DNA of 6,580 nucleotides from an uncultured Bacteroidales bacterium (GCA_903873355.1 CAIQOG010000503.1:1-6580), one strand, 5' to 3'. Counted from the stretch's first letter, positions 1 through 5,740 are shown. Numbers and translations are program-made. Notes: generated from the sequence alone by a model not told the origin.

Positions 1-87
1 GCCTTAGACAAAACACCTATACGTGACTTGCTATGCGAAGAACGTCAATTCAATCAAAATGTCAAAGAGCAACTTAGCTTATTTTAA
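1..87 (+). CDS. C-terminal end of a transposase, probably IS4-like (DUF4372 type), partial at window edge
   Basis: Frame 1 is open from the window edge to a TAA at 85-87 and gives 28 residues, beginning ALDKTPIRDLL and ending VKEQLSLF. The pattern of an (L/F)-(D/E)-K-T-P-I segment, a short polar spacer and a terminal QLxLF resembles, from memory, the C-termini of DUF4372-containing IS4-family transposases of Bacteroidota. The DDE catalytic residues lie outside the window, so the family is an inference from the tail alone. The gene runs towards the broken integrase on the opposite strand and stops about 35 bp before integrase-like sequence begins, the usual distance between a transposase stop and an IS end. 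Another transposase family is possible. Confidence 0.5.
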   Translation, partial: ALDKTPIRDLLCEERQFNQNVKEQLSLF

Positions 88-120
88 TATCAATACATGT
101 TAAATGTAAACGCAACAGCA
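1..120 (+). mobile_element. Right end of an insertion sequence inserted in an integrase gene
   Basis: Integrase-like coding sequence on the minus strand reads up to Asn-Gln-Asn-Tyr at about 121 and then changes to an unrelated Cys-Cys-Cys-Val-Tyr-Ile tail ending in a stop at 100-102. The other side of this point is the end of a plus-strand transposase. The IS terminus should therefore lie near 110-121, in or beside the stretch CGCAACAGCAG. Its partner inverted repeat and the target duplication are outside the window, so the exact edge cannot be fixed here. Confidence 0.5.
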
Positions 121-360
121 GTAATTCTGATTAATGATTTGCATTTCACGTAATCCTCTAATTGCTTCTGCTTTCGCTCTTTTTTCTTTATTTAATGCTC
201 TTTCATTTTCTGTTGACGGTCGTGAGTGAACATAGATACCCAAAAATTCCCGGCGGGTTACTTTTTCTGTTTTTGGATTTCTGATTGCCGGATAGAAGTC
301 AAGATACAGTGATTTCTGTTCGCCCCCTTTGATTGATTTTTCTCTTAATGTTACACTCAT
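100..360 (-). pseudogene. Truncated tyrosine recombinase (integrase), N-terminal arm-binding domain only
   Basis: The reading frame has 86 codons, against roughly 400 for full-length Bacteroidota tyrosine integrases. Residues 1-75 resemble their N-terminal arm-type DNA-binding domain: a basic start, then a SLYLDFYPAIRNPKT strand segment, then an RREFLGIYVHSRP strand and a charged helix (ENERALNKEKRAKAEAIRG). This domain normally leads into the SAM-like core-binding domain and the catalytic domain with the R-H-R-Y residues. Both are absent, and residues 81-86 appear to come from the neighbouring IS end. The start ATG overlaps the upstream gene's stop as ATGA, which supports translational coupling. 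The product could not recombine DNA; at most it could still bind arm sites. Loss by IS insertion is the simplest reading, although a rearrangement that deleted the 3' part is also possible. Confidence 0.75.
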
Positions 361-1112
361 ATAATAATCGGTTTTTCAAATAATTTGTCTAATTCCTTTT
401 TGTTTATTTCCACGTTTCTGCCTTTTTTCACCCTCGTAACACTATAATATGAACAATAGTAATACAATGCATCTCTTGTCAATTGATAAATATCCATAGC
501 TTCAGGTATGGTATAAAATTCCTTTGAATCCGGTATCTCCGGATGAGGCTTTTTGTTCTTGTTTTTAAAATAGTTGTCAATGTGTTTCTGACTGATATAG
601 GTTTTGTTTCCCAATTTGGTTGTTGGGATGTTTTTGGTTTTTATAATATCCCAGATTCTTCTGACTTTCACTCCGAATTTCTCCGTAATTTCATCGAGAG
701 TATAAAATTCAGTAATTGGAGTTTTCTCTTTTTTCTGTTTTGGTTCATAAGGTATTTCAATTTCAAGTAAAGCATCAATATCTTTTCTTCTAATAATTGT
801 CATTCTACTTGATAATCTTACCGCTTTAAGTGTACCTGATTCAATGAGATTATAAACAGTTTGTTTACATACTCCCATTAATAATGCAGCTTGAGCACAC
901 TTTAAAAATTCCTGATCTTTAAAATCAGCAATGGGTTTATTTTTTATAATTTCATCGGTTTGCTTTTCGATTGTATTTTTTTTCTTTGTTCTAATATTTG
1001 CTTTATAAGCTCTACTATTACAAATGTGAGAACAATAACGAGTACTACTTTTTAATGCGATAAATTCATTACCACACCAATCACAAATTTTGCGTATTTC
1101 TATAAATTTCAT
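357..1112 (-). CDS. Zinc-finger and triple helix-turn-helix DNA-binding protein of an integrative element
   Basis: This is a 251-residue protein. Residues 8-37 hold a C-x2-C (Cys10, Cys13) and C-x3-C (Cys27, Cys31) arrangement followed by RAYK, as in treble-clef zinc fingers. A lysine-rich linker leads to three excisionase/MerR-like helix-turn-helix units. Unit 1 is about 66-117 (LKCAQAALLMGVCKQTVYNLI, ending RRKDIDALL). Unit 2 is about 134-182 (FYTLDEITEKFGVKVRRIWDII, ending ISQKHIDNYF). Unit 3 is about 196-246 (FYTIPEAMDIYQLTRDALYYY, ending INKKELDKLF). Each has the HTH plus a wing with a terminal D/ELxxLF- or DxY-type helix. Its ATGA overlap with the integrase start suggests a directionality factor or regulator for that integrase. 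It is rich in Lys and Ile, with no SD before the ATG. The fold is well supported; the role is inferred. No specific gene name is warranted. Confidence 0.8.
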   Translation of the reverse strand: MKFIEIRKICDWCGNEFIALKSSTRYCSHICNSRAYKANIRTKKKNTIEKQTDEIIKNKPIADFKDQEFLKCAQAALLMGVCKQTVYNLIESGTLKAVRLSSRMTIIRRKDIDALLEIEIPYEPKQKKEKTPITEFYTLDEITEKFGVKVRRIWDIIKTKNIPTTKLGNKTYISQKHIDNYFKNKNKKPHPEIPDSKEFYTIPEAMDIYQLTRDALYYYCSYYSVTRVKKGRNVEINKKELDKLFEKPIII

Positions 1113-1139
1113 GTTGTTTATTTCGCCATTTTAAGCCCA

Positions 1140-1169
1140 CTATATTCTACTATAGTCTATCATAGTCTA
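1140..1169. repeat. Three tandem 10-bp repeats in the leader of the HTH gene
   Basis: The units are CTATATTCTA, CTATAGTCTA and TCATAGTCTA, end to end. A 10-bp period puts each unit on about the same face of the helix, which suits cooperative protein binding. The array lies 28-57 bp upstream of the HTH start codon and downstream of the predicted promoter, where a repressor or recombination accessory protein could bind. Binding is inference; the repeats are read directly. Confidence 0.6.
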
Positions 1170-1192
1170 AAAGTGTGCATTATGTATTTGTT

Positions 1193-1241
1193 AAAGGTAC
1201 AAAGATTGTATCTTTTGTAAGAAAAGGTACAGCAAAGGTAC
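1193..1241. repeat. Three AAAGGTAC boxes around the HTH-integrase promoter
   Basis: Identical 8-mers lie at 1193-1200, 1223-1230 and 1234-1241. Read on the minus strand they are GTACCTTT. The rightmost overlaps the predicted -7 element TACCTTTG, the middle one falls about where transcription should start, and the third is about 30 bp further into the leader. This arrangement fits operator sites for autoregulation or integrase arm-type sites. Confidence 0.6.
1198..1219. repeat. Imperfect inverted repeat in the HTH leader
   Basis: TACAAAGAT (1198-1206) and ATCTTTTGTA (1210-1219) are complementary apart from one extra base, with a 3-nt spacer. The repeat could be an operator half-site pair or a leader-RNA hairpin. 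It lies between the first and second AAAGGTAC boxes. Confidence 0.45.
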
Positions 1242-1262
1242 AAAAATATGCGTAAAAAGCAA
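1233..1262 (-). promoter_or_regulatory. Predicted promoter for the HTH-integrase pair
   Basis: On the minus strand TTG (1262-1260) is followed after 19 bases by TACCTTTG (1240-1233). This fits the Bacteroidota primary sigma consensus TTTG-N19-21-TAnnTTTG. A second -7-like octamer, TATTTTTG, lies directly upstream at 1248-1241. Transcription would begin near 1226, leaving a leader of about 115 nt that contains the 10-bp repeats and two AAAGGTAC boxes. Confidence 0.6.
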
Positions 1263-1286
1263 TATCAATAATTATTATCAATAATT
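1263..1286. repeat. AT-rich direct and inverted repeat upstream of the HTH promoter
   Basis: TATCAATAATT occurs twice, at 1263-1273 and 1276-1286. Within this, AATTATT (1270-1276) and AATAATT (1280-1286) form a perfect 7-bp inverted repeat with a 3-nt centre. The position, just upstream of the predicted -33 element, suits a regulator, but AT-rich DNA gives such matches easily. Confidence 0.4.
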
Positions 1287-1295
1287 TTACTGCAC

Positions 1296-1322
1296 AAAAA
1301 AAGCCCTGATAAACAGGACTTT
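1296..1322 (-). terminator. Rho-independent terminator of mnmE
   Basis: Read on the minus strand, AGTCCTG (1320-1314), a 5-nt loop and CAGGGCT (1308-1302) form a 7-bp stem with one G-U pair, followed by a run of T from 1302 to 1296. It lies 43 bp after the mnmE stop and separates mnmE from the integrative-element genes. The plus-strand side lacks a long T run, so it should act on minus-strand transcripts only. Confidence 0.8.
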
Positions 1323-1364
1323 AATGTGTTTTTGTGATTGATTTTGATAGTTAATAATCGTTAA

Positions 1365-2756
1365 TTATTTCCCGATACAGAATTTGCCAAATATATTTCC
1401 AAGTATCTCATCATTAGATATTTGCCCTGTTATTTCTCCAAGGAAATGCATGCATTCACGGATGTCCTGCGAAAGAAAATCGCCTGAAATGCCGGAATCT
1501 AATCCTTCAATAACACGGTTGATAGCTGTTTGGGCATTTTTGAGGGCTTCGTAGTGACGCACATTATTCACTACCACATCACCAGGATTAATTTCCGGAA
1601 GCTGAGCTGCAACAACTAATGCCTTTTGCAGTTTATCGGTATTTATTTTGTTTCGGGCTGAGATATAAATTCGTTCGCCTTCAAATTGTTCGAAAAGTTC
1701 TCCAAGTACTTCACGTTCATCTTCAGCAATTTTGTCTATCTTGTTGAAAACAAGGATTATTTTCTTCCCTTCGGCACGTTTGGCGATTCGGTCGGTAAGC
1801 CATTCGATATGTTCACTCACCTGCGTACAATCAATCAGCCAGAGTACAATCGAAGCCTGTTCAATTTTTTGATAGGTACGCTCGATACCCATGTTTTCAA
1901 CCTTATCCTTTGTGTTGCGAATGCCGGCTGTGTCAATAAAACGGAAATTGATACCATTGATATCGACTGAATCTTCAATCGAATCGCGTGTTGTACCGTG
2001 AATATCTGAAACTATAGCTTTTTCTTCATTCAGCAGTAAGTTCAGTAATGTTGATTTTCCTACATTCGTTTCACCTACCAACGCTACCGGAATACCATTT
2101 TTCAGTGCATTTCCCACGCGGAATGAATCAGCAAGGCGGGTAATCAGTTCGCTTATTTCAGTTGCCAGTTTTTTTAGTTTAGAGCGGTCGGCAAATTCTA
2201 CATCCTCTTCAGTAAAATCAAGTTCAAGTTCCACAAGTGAAACAAAATCAAGCAATTGAGTGCGCAGTTTTACAAGTTCATTCGAAAATCCTCCACGCAT
2301 TTGATTTAATGCCATGCGGTGTGAGGCAGCTGAAGTAGAAGCAATCAAATCAGCGACAGCTTCAGCCTGCGACAAATCCATTTTGCCATTCAGGAAAGCC
2401 CGTTGCGTAAATTCGCCCGGTTGAGCGAGTTTACAACCGGTTTCAAGCAAAAGTTGTAAGATTTGTTGTTGTATAAACACCGAGCCGTGGCATGAAATTT
2501 CCACAACTTCTTCACCGGTAAATGAATGTGGAGCTTTAAAAACACTTACCAACACTTCGTCCACAATTTCACCTGATTGGGTTACAATTCTTCCAATTCG
2601 GATGCTGAAAGGTTTTTGTGTGGTCAGACTGTTCTTTTTAGTCTTAGGCACAAAAATGGTATCGCAGTTTTTTATTGCATCATTTCCAGATACACGAATA
2701 ACAGCAATACCACCGATACCCGGAGCAGTAGAAATGGCAGCTGTGGTTGTTGACAT
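1365..2756 (-). CDS. mnmE: tRNA uridine-5-carboxymethylaminomethyl(34) synthesis GTPase MnmE
   Basis: MnmE (formerly TrmE/ThdF) works with MnmG in the cytoplasm to modify the wobble uridine U34 of certain tRNAs, using GTP, tetrahydrofolate and FAD. At 463 residues it matches the family (E. coli about 454). The N-terminal tetrahydrofolate-binding domain is about 1-120, including the conserved PGEFTQRAFLNGKMDLSQAEAV block at 113-134. The helical domain holds an inserted G domain with P-loop GETNVGKS (228-235), TTRD (255-258), DTAG (275-278) and NKID (338-341). The C-terminus is FCIGK with the conserved Cys460. All key motifs are intact. The start fits because the conserved IAVIRVSG strand (17-24) sits at the usual distance from Met1. 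It lies 49 bp downstream of the phosphorylase gene with no visible terminator or promoter between, so co-transcription is likely. A terminator follows. Confidence 0.98.
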   Translation of the reverse strand: MSTTTAAISTAPGIGGIAVIRVSGNDAIKNCDTIFVPKTKKNSLTTQKPFSIRIGRIVTQSGEIVDEVLVSVFKAPHSFTGEEVVEISCHGSVFIQQQILQLLLETGCKLAQPGEFTQRAFLNGKMDLSQAEAVADLIASTSAASHRMALNQMRGGFSNELVKLRTQLLDFVSLVELELDFTEEDVEFADRSKLKKLATEISELITRLADSFRVGNALKNGIPVALVGETNVGKSTLLNLLLNEEKAIVSDIHGTTRDSIEDSVDINGINFRFIDTAGIRNTKDKVENMGIERTYQKIEQASIVLWLIDCTQVSEHIEWLTDRIAKRAEGKKIILVFNKIDKIAEDEREVLGELFEQFEGERIYISARNKINTDKLQKALVVAAQLPEINPGDVVVNNVRHYEALKNAQTAINRVIEGLDSGISGDFLSQDIRECMHFLGEITGQISNDEILGNIFGKFCIGK

Positions 2757-2763
2757 GGTTTAG

Positions 2764-2798
2764 AGTTTATAGTTGGTAGTTAATAGTTTATAGCTTGT
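2764..2798. repeat. Five tandem degenerate 7-bp repeats between the phosphorylase gene and mnmE
   Basis: The plus-strand units are AGTTTAT, AGTTGGT, AGTTAAT, AGTTTAT and AGCTTGT, end to end; the core is AGTTnnT, or AnnAACT on the coding strand. The array fills most of the 49-bp spacer and ends 7 bp before the mnmE ATG, so it would be in the mRNA just upstream of the start. A slipped-strand or dispersed genomic repeat is plausible; no function can be read from it. Confidence 0.65.
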
Positions 2799-2805
2799 AT
2801 ACCCA

Positions 2806-3675
2806 CTAAATCCTTTCCAATACCGTTTGAACCAGATTCTCAATATAAGGTTTGTAATCGGTATTAGCAGCTTCCACACGGCGGTTAGCAATAATACAGC
2901 AGACAGTCATGGCTTTATGTCCCATCAATTTGGATAATCCGGCAATGGCAGAGCCTTCCATTTCGTAATTAGTTATTTTATATTTGCCATAACGGAAACT
3001 CTCAATCTTGTTATTGATATCCATATCGGCAAGATTAAGGCGTAAAACACGTCCCTGAGGTCCGTAAAAACCATTTGCCGAGATTGTTACACCACGAAGC
3101 ATGTCGTCTTTTCCAATACGATTCATTAATTCAACATCAGAATCAACCACATATGGAGCAGCCAGTTGCGGATTCCAAGCTAAATGTTTTTTCATGGCAT
3201 CTTCAAAAGCTAAATCACTTACCGAATCGCGACCGGCATAGAAATTAAGCATTCCATCAAAACCAATAGATTTTTCGGAAATCAGAAAACTACCCAATGG
3301 AATTTCAGGCTGCATACCACCTGAAGTACCAATGCGTATTATCGTAAGTTGCCTGAATTCAGTTTTTTCAGTTCTTGTTTGAAAATCGATGTTTGACAAT
3401 GCATCAAGTTCATTCACAACGATATCTATATTGTCAGTGCCTATTCCGGTAGAAATAACTGAAATACGTTTGCCCTTATAAGTTCCGGTTATGGTGTTGA
3501 ATTCACGGCTTGAAACCGAACATTCCTGTGTGTCGAAATAAGATGCCACCAATTCTACCCGACCGGGATCACCTACCAATATTACATTATCGGCCAGTTG
3601 TTCGGGTTTCAGGTGAAGATGAAAGATGCTTCCATCTCCATTAATAATTAGTTCAGATGGGGGAAAGTGTTTCAT
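2806..3675 (-). CDS. Nucleoside phosphorylase, uridine phosphorylase-like
   Basis: This is a 289-residue NP-I family enzyme that would split a nucleoside with phosphate into base and ribose-1-phosphate, for pyrimidine salvage in the cytoplasm. Phosphate-site motifs are GDPGRV (35-40, Arg39), SREF (Arg57) and RIGTSGG (114-120, Arg114, Thr117). The ribose site is NYEMEG (236-241, Glu238-Met239-Glu240), and His19 in FHLHL matches the E. coli His8 position. FYGPQGR (203-209) aligns with E. coli Udp FYPGQER, keeping the Phe, Gln (207) and Arg (209) that recognise uracil, so uridine is the likely substrate rather than a purine. It is about 35 residues longer than E. coli Udp, from an N-terminal extension and internal insertions. 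It has its own candidate promoter and is followed after 49 bp by mnmE. Substrate specificity is inferred; the family is secure. Confidence 0.92.
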   Translation of the reverse strand: MKHFPPSELIINGDGSIFHLHLKPEQLADNVILVGDPGRVELVASYFDTQECSVSSREFNTITGTYKGKRISVISTGIGTDNIDIVVNELDALSNIDFQTRTEKTEFRQLTIIRIGTSGGMQPEIPLGSFLISEKSIGFDGMLNFYAGRDSVSDLAFEDAMKKHLAWNPQLAAPYVVDSDVELMNRIGKDDMLRGVTISANGFYGPQGRVLRLNLADMDINNKIESFRYGKYKITNYEMEGSAIAGLSKLMGHKAMTVCCIIANRRVEAANTDYKPYIENLVQTVLERI

Positions 3676-3718
3676 AATGAATATTTATTAAATAATAATT
3701 GGATTTTCGGAAAAACCA

Positions 3719-3754
3719 CAAATATACTTCTTTTTTTCTATTCATTCCGACAAA
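3719..3754 (-). promoter_or_regulatory. Candidate promoter for the phosphorylase-mnmE transcript
   Basis: Minus-strand TATATTTG (3726-3719) matches TAnnTTTG and lies 43 bp upstream of the start codon. A TTTG at 3754-3751 could serve as the -33 element, but the 24-base spacing is longer than the usual 19-21. The site lies between the sigma-factor terminator and the phosphorylase gene, as expected for a new transcript. Confidence 0.5.
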
Positions 3755-3774
3755 GTTATGAATTCATTTGGAAT

Positions 3775-3805
3775 AAAAAAAAAGCCGTAGTTAAATACTA
3801 CGGCT
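3775..3805 (-). terminator. Rho-independent terminator of the ECF sigma gene
   Basis: AGCCGTAGT (3783-3791) and ACTACGGCT (3797-3805) form a perfect 9-bp stem with a 5-nt loop. On the minus strand it is followed by a run of T complementary to the A run at 3775-3782. It starts 25 bp after the sigma-factor stop codon and isolates that gene from the phosphorylase gene. Confidence 0.88.
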
Positions 3806-3829
3806 AAATGAAGAAAGAATTGTGTTTTG

Positions 3830-4336
3830 TTAATAGCGGTAATCTTTTAGTTGCTCCTGAAGCCTTTTGCGTGCAAGGAAAATACGGCTTTTCACAGTAC
3901 CAATAGGTAAATTCATGTGTTGAGCTATTTCTTCGTATTTAAATCCCTGTACATGCATTGTGAACGGAATACGATAATCATCAGCAAAGGATGCTATAGT
4001 ATTTGATATTTCTCCAATTGCGTATGAACCTTCAGGACTATCAAAACCTGAGTTTTGAGGTAAATTTAAATGGTGAAGATCCTCAGTTTTATCAACAACA
4101 GTCTGATTTCTAACGATTTTACGATAGTTATTGATAAATATGTTCTTCATTATTGTAAGAACCCAACCTTTAAAGTTTACATTATCAGTAAATTTATCCT
4201 GATTGTCTAATACTTTAAGAGTTGTATCTTGTAAAAGATCTTCGGCATCATCGCGATTCAGTGTGAGTGAAAAGGCAAAATTGCGCATGTTGCTTTGTAA
4301 TGCAACTAATTCATTTTCAAATTGTACGTTTTTCAT
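3830..4336 (-). CDS. ECF-type RNA polymerase sigma factor
   Basis: This 168-residue sigma-70 family protein has only regions 2 and 4, the size and layout of the extracytoplasmic-function group. Region 2 spans about 8-76, with RDDAEDLLQDTTLKVLDN (28-45) as the core-binding helix and NFKGWVLTIMKNIFINNYRK (54-73) as the -10 recognition and melting part. Region 4 spans about 105-163, with the -35-binding helix-turn-helix YEEIAQHMNLPIGTVKSRIFLARKRL (134-159). A variable acidic linker joins them. It would redirect RNA polymerase to a small regulon, which the sequence does not identify. It is flanked by its own terminator and by a 400-bp gene-free region, with no anti-sigma gene beside it, so control may come from a distant anti-sigma or from expression level. 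The start is the first Met before the region-2 helix, with no SD. Confidence 0.95.
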   Translation of the reverse strand: MKNVQFENELVALQSNMRNFAFSLTLNRDDAEDLLQDTTLKVLDNQDKFTDNVNFKGWVLTIMKNIFINNYRKIVRNQTVVDKTEDLHHLNLPQNSGFDSPEGSYAIGEISNTIASFADDYRIPFTMHVQGFKYEEIAQHMNLPIGTVKSRIFLARKRLQEQLKDYRY

Positions 4337-4736
4337 AATGCTGCAGTTTTATACGTGAATAAATAAAACTTTCTGTTTTTGAATATTTTATCAAAAATCA
4401 GAATTGCATATCTGAAACGAATTTATCTTGAAAAAACCTTCTTTGTAAATAATAAGTTATGATTGTCAGTTAGTTATACTGAAGAATAGCAAATTAAAGA
4501 GCTCTTTCGAAATCAATTGTCTAAGATTTACACTACAAATATACATCTATTTTTATTAGGTGAACTGATTTTTTAGAAAAATGATTAACTATATTCATAT
4601 AGATTCTGTCTATAAAGTTTTAATCGCACTTAAGATTCAGAATATCAATGTAATAGTCTTATTAGAATTAAAATCTGAGAAAAAAATCAAATGACTTGCT
4701 ACTACAATAAAAAACAAAAACTATGACAGAATAAAT
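4337..4736. other. 400-bp gene-free AT-rich region between lipA and the sigma gene
   Basis: I find no plausible coding frame, tRNA or known structured RNA here. It should hold the lipA 3' end and the sigma-gene promoter and leader. Small hairpin-capable elements are TCAGA/TCTGA (4398-4402 with 4411-4415), TCAGT/ACTGA (4466-4470 with 4478-4482), and CTATAT-TC-ATATAG (4589-4602). None is a convincing terminator for lipA, since none is GC-rich with a following U run. Confidence 0.6.
4536..4543 (-). promoter_or_regulatory. Candidate -7 element of the sigma-gene promoter
   Basis: Minus-strand TATATTTG fits TAnnTTTG and is the only such match I found in the region upstream of the sigma gene. No clear TTTG or TTG lies 19-21 bases further upstream, so the promoter may be weak or activator-dependent. 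Use of this site would give a leader of roughly 190 nt. Confidence 0.4.
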
Positions 4737-5579
4737 CTAAATATGTTTTTCTGCGCAATAAGAAGACCGGACAAGTGGAGCACTTTCCACAATACGAAAA
4801 CCTTTTTGAAGTCCGGTTTGTTTATATTCATCAAATTTCTCAGGAGTAATATATTCTGTTACTGCTATATTCTTGCGCGAAGGTTGCATGTACTGACCGA
4901 TTGTAAGTATCTCGCAACCATTTGCCAGTGCATCATCCATAAGTTGCAGAATTTCTTCTTCAGTTTCACCCAACCCAACCATTATTCCTGTTTTGGAAAC
5001 GACCGGACTGTTTGATATGTGTTTTATTACTTTTAGGCTGGTACGGTATTTTGCTTTAGTACGGATTTGAGGTGTCAGTCTTTCAACGGTTTCCAGATTG
5101 TGAGAAATAATATCCGGTTTTTCAGCAATTATCAGGTCAATCAGTTCTGGTTTTCCATCAAAATCGGGAATCAGAACTTCAAGTGTTGTTTGAGGGTTTA
5201 CATTTTTTATAGTCCGTATAGTTTCAGCCCAATGAGCAGCACCGCCATCCGGTAAATCATCTCTGTCGACTGAAGTTACAACTGCATGTTTCAGATTCAT
5301 CATCCGGATTGATTCTGCAATTTTCGCCGGCTCGAGTTTGTCAGGAGGCAGAGGCATTCCGGAAAGTGTATTACAAAATTTACAGCTACGGGTGCAGATT
5401 TCTCCCAAAATCATAAATGTTGCAGTACCTTTGTTCCAGCACTCACTCATGTTTGGGCATCTGCCACTCGAACAGATGGTATGAAGTTTGTTATTCTTTA
5501 CTATCCGGCTTATTTTCACATAGTTTTCGCCACTTTGAAGCTGCGTTTTAAGCCATTCGGGTTTGCGGAGATAGGTCAT
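4737..5579 (-). CDS. lipA: Lipoyl synthase LipA
   Basis: LipA is a cytoplasmic radical-SAM enzyme that inserts two sulfur atoms into octanoyl groups on the E2 subunits of 2-oxoacid dehydrogenases and on the glycine-cleavage H protein. All cluster ligands are visible. The auxiliary [4Fe-4S] cluster has Cys36, Cys41 and Cys47 (C-x4-C-x5-C) plus the serine of the C-terminal RSSY motif (271-274). The SAM cluster has Cys62, Cys66 and Cys69 (C-x3-C-x2-C). The segments TSVDRDDLPDGGA (102-114) and MVGLGETEEE (200-209) are also typical. At 280 residues it is shorter than E. coli LipA (321), mainly at the N-terminus, but complete in the core. The MTYLRKPEWLK start is typical. It is transcribed alone and divergently from the DUF4294 gene; lipB is not in the window. 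Confidence 0.98.
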   Translation of the reverse strand: MTYLRKPEWLKTQLQSGENYVKISRIVKNNKLHTICSSGRCPNMSECWNKGTATFMILGEICTRSCKFCNTLSGMPLPPDKLEPAKIAESIRMMNLKHAVVTSVDRDDLPDGGAAHWAETIRTIKNVNPQTTLEVLIPDFDGKPELIDLIIAEKPDIISHNLETVERLTPQIRTKAKYRTSLKVIKHISNSPVVSKTGIMVGLGETEEEILQLMDDALANGCEILTIGQYMQPSRKNIAVTEYITPEKFDEYKQTGLQKGFRIVESAPLVRSSYCAEKHI

Positions 5580-5606
5580 AGTTGTCAGGAGGTTTTATTT
5601 CGTCGG

Positions 5607-5614
5607 CAAAAGTA
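5607..5614 (-). promoter_or_regulatory. Candidate -7 element of the lipA promoter
   Basis: Minus-strand TACTTTTG fits TAnnTTTG and lies 27 bp upstream of the lipA ATG, implying a short leader of about 20 nt. No good TTTG is seen at the expected -33 distance. Confidence 0.5.
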
Positions 5615-5649
5615 CAAAAAGAAATTTTATCCTCGTTTGTTAAAATAAC

Positions 5650-5667
5650 TAATAATGCTTATTATTA
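5650..5667. repeat. Inverted repeat in the lipA/DUF4294 divergent spacer
   Basis: TAATAAT (5650-5656) and ATTATTA (5661-5667) are perfect 7-bp arms around GCTT. It lies roughly midway between the two divergent -7 elements, a natural place for a shared operator, but the arms are all A/T and may be chance. Confidence 0.35.
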
Positions 5668-5710
5668 AATCCTTCTGTTGATTTTCAACAAACCATGGCG
5701 AAATAGTTTT

Positions 5711-5718
5711 TATCTTTG
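5711..5718 (+). promoter_or_regulatory. Candidate -7 element of the DUF4294 gene
   Basis: TATCTTTG matches TAnnTTTG and lies 22 bp before the ATG at 5741, implying a leader of only about 15 nt. A -33 TTTG is not evident at 19-21 bases; the nearest TTG (5678-5680) is 30 bases away. Confidence 0.55.
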
Positions 5719-5740
5719 TAGACTTTTTTTAAATTTTAAA

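Noticed and set aside
543..770. Open plus-strand frame opposite the HTH gene
   Set aside because: It is antisense to a protein with clear zinc-finger and HTH motifs, is rich in Phe and Ser as expected of reverse-frame AT-rich DNA, and matches no family I recognise.
1113..1136. Tiny open frame Met-Ala-Lys-stop just before the HTH start
   Set aside because: A three-codon frame is expected by chance and has no supporting ribosome-binding signal, so it is not listed as a leader peptide.
1140..1241. Possible CRISPR-like or short tandem array
   Set aside because: The units are only 8-10 bp, are either contiguous or irregularly spaced, and have no regular unique spacers or cas genes nearby.
1686..1970. 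Open plus-strand frame opposite mnmE
   Set aside because: It lies opposite the conserved G domain of MnmE, so it is a shadow of a strongly conserved gene.
4583..4625. Long-range pairing of GATTAA with TTAATC as a lipA terminator
   Set aside because: The stem is short and entirely A/T-weighted apart from one pair, with a large loop and no proper U run.
4337..4736. Possible tRNA, riboswitch or small RNA in the gene-free region
   Set aside because: No cloverleaf, CCA end, GC-rich stem or recognisable aptamer core was visible; only short AT-rich hairpins.
4743..5255. Two open plus-strand frames opposite lipA
   Set aside because: They lie opposite conserved LipA regions and show no motif, promoter or ribosome-binding signal of their own.
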